A stretch of DNA of 64,000 nt from Seriola aureovittata (lineage: Eukaryota; Chordata; Actinopteri; Carangiformes; Carangidae), in NCBI RefSeq assembly GCF_021018895.1, contig NC_079384.1, positions 11,819,640 to 11,883,639 on the forward strand, given 5' to 3'. The number at the start of each line of letters is the position of its first letter. The first letter of the stretch is position 1. Positions 26,901 to 64,000 of the stretch are shown in pieces. The notes beneath the pieces are model-generated. The model ran no database searches and was not told where the DNA came from. It saw nothing but the letters and a program-made list of their open reading frames with translations. A program made the translations under genes and the position numbers.

Positions 26901-28446
26901 GTGTTAACCTCCGCACAGACACTCAGATACACACCACTGGTGAGAGAACTGGATATCCCAACAATGTCTGACTCGTGTAGCAGCAGCTGACTGGCACTGT
27001 GTGTCCTGAAAAACTATTCCTGACTTTTGGAAATGAGTCAAAAAAAAAAATGGTGCTGCGCTTCACTGGAGGGTTTCAAACAGCAAATACTGATGAGCTC
27101 AGATTATGTTTATGAGGACAAAAAAAATTATGAAAAACTATGCTTTTGGACGACTACTAGGCAACCAGTTTGTGAAATTACATTTGAACTTCTTGATCAT
27201 TTCTGCTTGTGTCTGTGTCATACAATATAACAGGGTGGTGTCAGACAAATTACAGAAAAACATCTGCTTCCTCCCCAGTACAATGGTGGTGACGCTCACA
27301 TCATTTAAAAAACAGCAACATCTCTTTCCATGAAAGTGTCACTGTTACTCTGATGAATCCACAGAGCAGAGTGTGGACTGTTGATTATCCAGAGTAACAT
27401 GGACATGGTTTCTGGAAAGACATGTTACAATTGAATTTTTTTTTTTTTTTTTTTTAAGTAGTTTTTTTTTCCCCCATCGTTTTCAGCAGCACTAATGGAG
27501 GCAGAGATCTCAGAGAGCGATATCTCACTGGGCCTGTAGTTTTAGTTTTATTTGCCCAGAACTACAGGCCCAGTGCATTACTATCACTAGTGGTGAGAAA
27601 TGTATTTATTTATTTATTTATTTAGACTTTGGATGAACCACCTTTAAATATCCCATTGTTAACATCAAAATAAGTCCAAATCAGAAAAGTTATTTTAATT
27701 ATGGTCATACCTAATCATAAACATATATAAACACACAAAATACTACTTAATATTATCAATTTCTAGTAAGTTCTGTTCAATTAATGCCAAAAGTTATGCT
27801 TTTAAATTCAACCAAAAGATAATTATCATGTTAAAATGTGGGGCCATTTTCAAATCAATTTAAAAGAACCGACAGAAGGTGGCCCACTAACACAATCAGC
27901 TACTTAATTGCATACACCTGCCCAAACACACCGTCCTTCACCTGTATCTGGTGCGAGAGTAAAAACATTTTAGTATAATGGTATCTCTTTGTTACTGAAT
28001 GTGAGATTAAGCCAAGAGTTCATTATTCGGAGTCATGCACCGTGCTCTCTGTCGATGGGGCCTCAACACAGATTTCATTACGAACCCATTTCATAAATCA
28101 AACTGGCTGGACACGTTGTTGTCACGCACTGGCTGCGATACAAAAAAGCCTGTGATAAATAAGTCATTTCATTGAGCTGTGGTGGTTTGTGAATTGACCT
28201 GACAGAGCCTACCTTCTTTTTGGCGTTACAGTGGCAGCACACGGTCCACAGGTATTTGAGAGTTCTCCACAGGAGGATTATGAAGAGGCCCCCAAAGAAA
28301 GTGACCATGGAGGAGGCGAGGAAAGCCCACCACATCCGCTGGCCGTTGCTGTCACAGAGCACATCTGGTGTAAACGGGATGATCACATCCATCTTGGACA
28401 TGTGGATGGACGGGTCTGGGTTGAATTTCTTCATGTTTTTCGGCAT
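16185..28446 (-). CDS. kcnma1: kcnma1, BK channel alpha subunit (Slo1), first two coding exons only
   Basis: Pore-forming subunit of the large-conductance, voltage- and Ca2+-activated K+ channel, a plasma-membrane protein with an extra S0 helix, S1-S6 and two cytosolic RCK domains (family knowledge). The window holds exon 1 (28213-28446) and exon 2 (16185-16328), joined in phase 0 across an 11.9-kb intron to give 126 aa. Seen: S0 and its flanks, [20 protein letters not shown] and [11 protein letters not shown], then the start of S1, [20 protein letters not shown]. The cysteines after S0 match those palmitoylated in mammals. S1 onward lies beyond the left edge; no pore or RCK exon was found in 1-16184. 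The N-terminal extension and S0-S1 linker differ from mammals. Paralogue a or b is undetermined. Confidence 0.96.
17971..17995. repeat. (CTGT)n microsatellite
   Basis: Six CTGT units following imperfect CTGC/CTTC/CTGT repeats from about 17920. Confidence 0.85.
19490..19595 (+). repeat. fragment related to the hAT-like MITE at the right end of the window
   Basis: Contains TAAAGTCCTGCATTCAAAAC TGTACTT, a signature of the abundant teleost element with CAGTGGTGGA termini. Ends are lost. Confidence 0.5.
23894..23950. repeat. (TG)n microsatellite
   Basis: About 57 bp of TG with two CG interruptions at the ends. Confidence 0.95.
24290..24550. mobile_element. palindromic MITE-like repeat
   Basis: TAAACATTTAATAA at 24294-24307 is exactly complementary to 24532-24545, and the interior keeps imperfect complementarity. 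The approx. 255-bp size, AT-richness and lack of coding capacity fit a miniature inverted-repeat element. Confidence 0.65.
24616..25080 (+). repeat. long copy of the CATGCTAA-type teleost repeat
   Basis: Starts with ATGCTAACATCAGCATGCTA A, continues through AGCTGAGGCTGATGGGACCG TCATTAGTTTTG, then ATGGCAATCTGTCCAATACT and TTCAATTCATCCTGTGGGAA. The same word order recurs inverted at 59078-59460. Confidence 0.7.
26283..26475 (+). repeat. interspersed repeat with GACAAAACAAGCAATTT core
   Basis: GGGTTTTGAGTTGTTGCTCA GACAAAACAAGC to GTCGCAGCCCTAATTGTAA. The same family occurs at 31149-31990, 43711-43930, 57520-57575 and 61360-61640, so it is a dispersed element. Confidence 0.75.
27430..27475. repeat. 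poly(T) tracts
   Basis: About 19 T followed by a second T run and five C. Confidence 0.85.
27526..27575. repeat. perfect 16-bp inverted repeat, 18-nt loop
   Basis: CACTGGGCCTGTAGTT at 27526-27541 is exactly complementary to 27560-27575. The arms are GC-rich compared with the surroundings. Not in an exon. Confidence 0.85.
28213..28446 (-). CDS. kcnma1: kcnma1 coding exon 1 (N-terminus and S0 helix)
   Basis: 78 codons if the ATG at 28446 is used (A at -3). Alternative in-frame starts are Met16 and Met19; Met19 has the best context (AAGATGG) and lies where many Slo1 proteins begin. Reads [20 protein letters not shown], then [10 protein letters not shown] and the S0 helix at about residues 41-61. 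Ends CHCNAKKK before the donor GTAGGC, phase 0. There is no poly-Gly/poly-Ser tract of the mammalian type. Confidence 0.93.
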
Positions 28447-28463
28447 TATCTGCTCGTGGTCAT
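28446..28463 (-). other. five-codon upstream frame overlapping the kcnma1 start (TAATG)
   Basis: ATG at 28463 reads MTTSR and stops at TAA, whose final A is the A of the ATG at 28446. Such stop-start overlaps can couple termination to reinitiation. It is present whether or not the leader intron is removed. Confidence 0.4.
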
Positions 28464-29000
28464 CTGCCAGCCCCCAAAACAAACAAATCAACTTAACTGG
28501 GATTCAGGCGCCTTGGGGAGCTCCAGCCAGCGCCCCCTGATGCCCTAGCGGCTCAGCCATGTTGAGTCAACCACCTCCCGCTCCTCTGCCTTCTCATCTG
28601 GCTTGTCCAAGCGAGGACGTAAAAGTTGAGTCGAGAGCAGACACACTCACAATGATGAAAACTTCCTTTGAAATCGAGATATCAGTCGTGCGCCTCACGA
28701 TGCGCGTTCATGGCTGCAACTGCGCGTCATCCGTTTGATCTGTTCGTTTGGAAAAAAAAATAAAAAAAAATCACATTTTCCTGCAAACTCCCGCAGAACG
28801 TCACGATGTCACAGGCAGTCCCGATGTATAAAAACTGGATGAGTCTTATTACGATGACAGTGAAGAGGCGTGTTGTCTCCTCCACCTTGTTTCACAGCGC
28901 AGCTTTCGGCAGGTCCGCTACTTGAGCTCCGCACCGCGCACTGTTGAATGCGCTCCTCACGGTGTCGGTCGCATTTTATCGATCTTCTCTACGAAGATAT
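28447..29000 (-). promoter_or_regulatory. kcnma1: kcnma1 5' leader and CpG-rich promoter region
   Basis: CpG density rises sharply from about 28660 to 28960 and again at 29070-29180, unlike the AT-rich surroundings, so the promoter lies here. No convincing minus-strand TATA box; ATAAAA at about 28972-28978 is a weak candidate. Several short upstream ATGs exist. A strong donor (28650/28651) and a T-rich acceptor (28463/28464) could remove 187 nt of the leader. Confidence 0.5.
28464..28650 (-). other. possible small intron in the kcnma1 5' leader
   Basis: On the minus strand CATCATT|GTGAGTG is an excellent donor and TTTGTTTGTTTTGGGGGCTG GCAG|ATG is a fair acceptor. Removing these 187 nt would delete an in-frame upstream ATG frame (28560-28504, 18 codons, stop TGA). 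Inference only. Confidence 0.35.
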
Positions 29001-29994
29001 CATCTAAATAACTGACCATACTAAAAAACAACAACAAAAAAACCCGAAAACAACAGACAACCGTGGTCTCTTGAGTTGCACCGCGGGGCTCAGTGTTTCT
29101 CGCTCTTCGGGCTCCGGTGGCCGCCTGTCACATCCATTTGTTGGAAGATGGCATCGCAGATTTACAGGTAGCGGGGGAGGAGCCATCAATAGCAGACGTC
29201 GATGCTTATCTGGATGTTTGGTTATTTATAGTGACCGCTTCATCAATTTTTGACGATTGTAACTTTGTGGTTACAGCCATTTTACTTCGAAATTCCTACA
29301 TCTGTGGAGCCACCTTCTGTTTTATAAAGCATGACATCCAGTTTACAAACAGGGACCTCTAACTACTTCAAAGTCTTTATCTCCTCATACTTCTGTACAT
29401 TACTTCCGGTTTTTAAATATCTTGTGTTTGCCCTAAATTTTAGGATTTACATTAAAAAGAAAAAAAGACATGTAAAATGTATTATTTTTAAAAGATGTAG
29501 TGGCAGGGAATAAACATAACATTTTCATAACGCCTATGTTTTTATGAAGCATTTACAAAAACAAATGCTCCTCAAAGTATGACCCTAATACTTGATGGCA
29601 GCATCATCTCAAACATATTTCAGCTCTCACAGTTATGAAAAGCATAAGAGTTGCTCAACATAAATAACATGAAGTAATGTCTACGAGGAAACTGGTTAAA
29701 TGAGTCAGTGAACAGGTGTGTTTTTGTATAACAGGCAGGTGTGATAATGTGGTATGAAAAGTGAAAAAAGGGACATCTTACCATCTCACCTACAGTGATG
29801 GTTCACTCCGCCTAGTGGACAGAAAGCGCATTGGTCGTTGAGCGCCAACTTGTGGCATTTTCTCTTCCACAAATATCAGCATGAGTTTGAATTATTTTGA
29901 AAAAAAAAAAAAAAAAATTAAATAAAAACCTCAAAAGATGAAGAAACCATTCAAGCTACATTTCGAAAGAAAAACACAGACAACTTGAATTCCA
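29001..29994. other. intergenic spacer between kcnma1 promoter and dlg5 poly(A)
   Basis: CpG-rich at 29070-29180, AT-rich beyond. Includes a poly(A) tract near 29900. No gene could be supported. Confidence 0.5.
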
Positions 29995-30962
29995 TTAACT
30001 GTACTCTGTTTTTAATATTTTTGTAGAAATATTAACCTTCATTAGGAGAGAACCTGAACTAAAGAGTTTCATCCAGCTTGAAGATGAAATGTTGACAACG
30101 TGATCTACTGAAAATCCAAGAGGTGCATGTAAAGGTGTTGACAGTCGACCATGAGCCAGAAATAAAATATCCCTTCTTAAAAATCCAGCATTGGCAACAG
30201 TAGAGCAGACAAACTGTGGTCAAACTAACATACCTACAATAGATTTATCATGGAAGTTGTTGTGTTAATAAATCCAAGAATGTACAGTGATCAACAGTTA
30301 TTTTTAGCTTGGCACAATATTATTTTTGAGTACTGAAATGATGTCAACAGAAAAAAAAAAAAGAAAAAAAAAAGAAAAACGGTGGCATCAGACAATGAAA
30401 TAGAACAGAAGAATGCGACACAATGTGAACAAAGCAAATTTGCCCCAACTTCTCTATAAATAAGAACATTAAGTGGAAAATATCCTCCTTCCTATTAACT
30501 AGACAACTACATTTGTGTAACAGAGGTTCATAACCAACATCTTTGATTTGATTAGATAAATTAAATGGCAGGAAAATACGTATAAATATAGAGAAGGGAA
30601 CACAGTGGTCCATTCTATCTTCATTTCAAGAATAAAGTCTTCAGTTTGCATCGATGCAGGCTTCCTGTGGTCCAACATATTCATGGGACAAAGTGGGATT
30701 AAAAGGAGTGCTACTAGATATAAGGGACAATAAAACATTCAAGTATTAAATACTAGTGTAAACAAATCTATCTGTAGTACAGTACATCACTATTGTAGTG
30801 GGAATATTACATCATCATCATCATCAGTGCTGATACTGGTTTATGTGAAAAAGCATTGGAGTTAGCCATGATGTCTGTTAGATGTACCGATTCACTGTGT
30901 GTCCCATAATAAAAAATAATCCTCTAATGTTTCAGAGTGACATGAGGTGAGAGGTGAGATTT
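29995..30962 (-). other. dlg5: dlg5 3' UTR (inferred)
   Basis: AT-rich, no coding signal. The only good poly(A) hexamer found on the minus strand down to about 29.9 kb is at 30011-30016, so a 3' UTR of roughly 950-970 nt is inferred. It contains an A-rich tract at 30350-30380 and a (CAT)n tract near 30812. Confidence 0.4.
30011..30016 (-). terminator. candidate dlg5 poly(A) signal ATTAAA
   Basis: Minus-strand ATTAAA, followed 25-45 nt downstream by a T/GT-rich element TTGTCTGTGTTTTTC at about 29970-29985. This is the expected arrangement for cleavage near 29995. No AATAAA occurs on this strand in the preceding kilobase. Confidence 0.4.
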
Positions 30963-62773
<31,811 letters not shown>

Positions 62774-63300
62774 CTCTGTCCCCTCTTCTCTGTTTCGCTC
62801 CCCCTCCCCACCACCTTCGCTTTAACCAAACCAGCTTCGGGACAAATCCAGCTTCTTAATCTTGTAGTCAACTTCACTTCGGACTACTGTCGTGACTCCC
62901 CGAAACTATCCCGCTCGGCCCAGCTCGGACGGTTTTCAACCCGAATTGGAGGATACACAAGAAGTAGCCATATTTGTTGCCCAAGGCTGTTGACTGCACG
63001 GAGATGACAACACATTTTCCCAACCGCCGCTCCGTCCTTCCCGAAAAAAAAAGACGCCTCTGCCTCTTTAAGCTCCGCTCTGTGTACGCTACGAAGACAT
63101 TGTCGTCCTAAAATCAAGTTCTTTCGACATGTTGGAAAGTGTAAAAACTCTTCAGGAGCTCTCTCTGTGAGACTGCAAACTCCGCCATGTCTCACCGTCC
63201 AAGCAGCTGTAGCCCTGTGCCAATCATATTTCCGTGCAATGGACATTTAAGGTAAACGTGGGCGGGGCTTTGTTTTCAGACGCACCTGGCTCCCCGCCGC
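62774..63300 (-). promoter_or_regulatory. dlg5: dlg5 5' leader and proximal promoter
   Basis: The most GC/CpG-rich stretch around the dlg5 start. A strong GC box (GGGCGGGGC) lies at 63260-63268, a CCAAT motif at about 63217-63221, and a YY1-like CATGGCGG on the minus strand at about 63181-63188. There is no clear TATA box, as expected for a broadly expressed gene. The transcription start is not fixed by sequence alone; 63150-63250 is the best guess. Confidence 0.55.
63114..63188 (-). other. possible upstream ORF in the dlg5 leader (24 codons)
   Basis: Begins with GACATGG, a strong initiation context, reads MAEFAVSQRELLKSFYTFQH and stops at TGA 63114-63116. It would matter only if transcription starts upstream of 63188. 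A second, longer upstream frame (63246 to 62884, 120 codons) starts inside the likely promoter. Confidence 0.3.
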
Positions 63301-63406
63301 TTTAATTCCCATTATGAAAAATATATATAAAGATATAATACTACTAAAATATAAGATATAAAGACGTGGTTCCAGATTATTCTATTATTCATGTGTGGTG
63401 TTCAAT

Positions 63407-63609
63407 CAGTGGTGGAATATGAAACTGCATTACAAGCCTTGCATTGTCACTCAAGTAAAAATAGTGTTCTTGACAAAAATGTACTTATAAGTGATCAATA
63501 TGCGGTAAATCCCCCCCCCCTCTTACTTTATTAGATTATCAGGTGAGGCTTACTATCTGTTCTTAAGTACAGTACTTCAGTAAATGTACTTAATTACACT
63601 CCACCACTG
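63407..63609. mobile_element. hAT-like MITE with 10-bp TIRs and 8-bp target duplication
   Basis: CAGTGGTGGA at 63407-63416 and TCCACCACTG at 63600-63609 are exact terminal inverted repeats. TGTTCAAT precedes the element and TGTTCAGT follows it, an 8-bp duplication with one mismatch. CAGTG-type ends and 8-bp duplications are hallmarks of hAT transposons. The 203-bp interior has no coding capacity. Confidence 0.8.
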
Positions 63610-64000
63610 TGTTCAGTAGTGTGTTTGTAAAGACATTTTGCATGTATTTTTCTTCATGCTGGCCCCCATAACATTACCATTGAAAGTAAAACAGGGCCAT
63701 ACTCTACTTTAGAAAAACTGAGGCCATGAGCCTTGAAACGTCTGAATAATGTATCTAACTTGTAACTTTTACAATTTCAGGTGAATCATCATCTTATCTA
63801 CCCAGTGGTTTAAGATATTTTGAAGAATTAGATCAAATATTTTGGAAGTGTAAAATATTCACCATTAAACTACTATTAAGCTACATGTTTAATTATAGAA
63901 TGTAAGCTGGATGCTAAGCCCTCTAAATTCCCAGAACAAATACAAAGAACATGAACTCAGTGATGGAAAATTTCTATAATCTCTTTGTATTTCTTTCAAA
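63610..64000. other. right flank, nothing recognised
   Basis: AT-rich sequence upstream of dlg5 with no open frame of note, no repeat and no divergent promoter signal that I could support. Confidence 0.5.

Larger units (their letters stand above)
16329..28212. other. kcnma1 intron 1 (11.9 kb)
   Basis: Bounded by the exon 1 donor GTAGGC and the exon 2 acceptor CTTTTAG. AT-rich; holds microsatellites and several MITE-like repeats listed separately. No alternative first exon or small-RNA hairpin could be supported. Confidence 0.85.

Noticed and set aside
28220..28548. Plus-strand frames of 105-106 codons opposite kcnma1 exon 1
   Set aside because: Antisense shadow of the conserved Slo1 exon.

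Overview
The window is intronic and genic DNA from a ray-finned fish, probably a percomorph teleost. It is AT-rich, dense in (CA)n, (TA)n and (A)n microsatellites, full of short interspersed repeats I recognise as teleost-type, and carries two vertebrate genes with phase-consistent, GT-AG spliced exons. Both genes lie on the minus strand. No prokaryotic feature, rRNA, tRNA, CRISPR array or intact transposase was seen.

Gene 1 is dlg5 (discs large MAGUK scaffold 5). Its whole coding sequence is present in 33 exons between 62773 (ATG) and 30963 (stop). Every junction was assigned by hand. The summed coding length is 5931 nt, exactly divisible by three, giving a predicted protein of 1976 aa: N-terminal CARD-like segment, Takusan/coiled-coil region, PDZ1-PDZ2, a long disordered linker, PDZ3-PDZ4, SH3, basic hinge and a degenerate guanylate-kinase domain. 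A GC-box promoter lies at about 63.1-63.3 kb and a plausible poly(A) signal at 30011-30016.

Gene 2 is kcnma1 (BK channel alpha subunit, Slo1). Only its first two coding exons are in the window: exon 1 (28213-28446, N-terminus and S0 helix) and exon 2 (16185-16328, S0-S1 linker and start of S1). Positions 1-16184 are the beginning of intron 2, and the rest of the gene continues off the left edge. The two genes sit head to tail: dlg5 ends about 2.4-2.5 kb upstream of the kcnma1 start. From memory the same order and orientation exist in human 10q22.3. Which teleost duplicate (a or b) each gene is cannot be settled from the window.

Layout: 1-2110, a fold-back repeat enclosing about 48 copies of a 35-bp AT-rich minisatellite; 2111-16184, kcnma1 intron 2; 16185-16328, kcnma1 exon 2; 16329-28212, kcnma1 intron 1 with several palindromic MITE-like repeats; 28213-29200, kcnma1 exon 1, 5' leader and CpG-rich promoter region; 29200-30962, short intergenic DNA and dlg5 3' UTR; 30963-62773, dlg5; 62774-63300, dlg5 leader and promoter; 63407-63609, a hAT-like MITE with an 8-bp target duplication; 63610-64000, nothing recognisable.

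The two proteins have no known direct joint function. DLG5 is a membrane-cytoskeleton scaffold for polarity, adhesion and Hippo/Smoothened signalling. Slo1 is a voltage- and calcium-gated K+ channel. I saw no undescribed protein system. The most unusual structures are the fold-back minisatellite, the kcnma1 5' leader (possible retained intron and a TAATG stop-start overlap), and an extra coiled-coil exon in dlg5.
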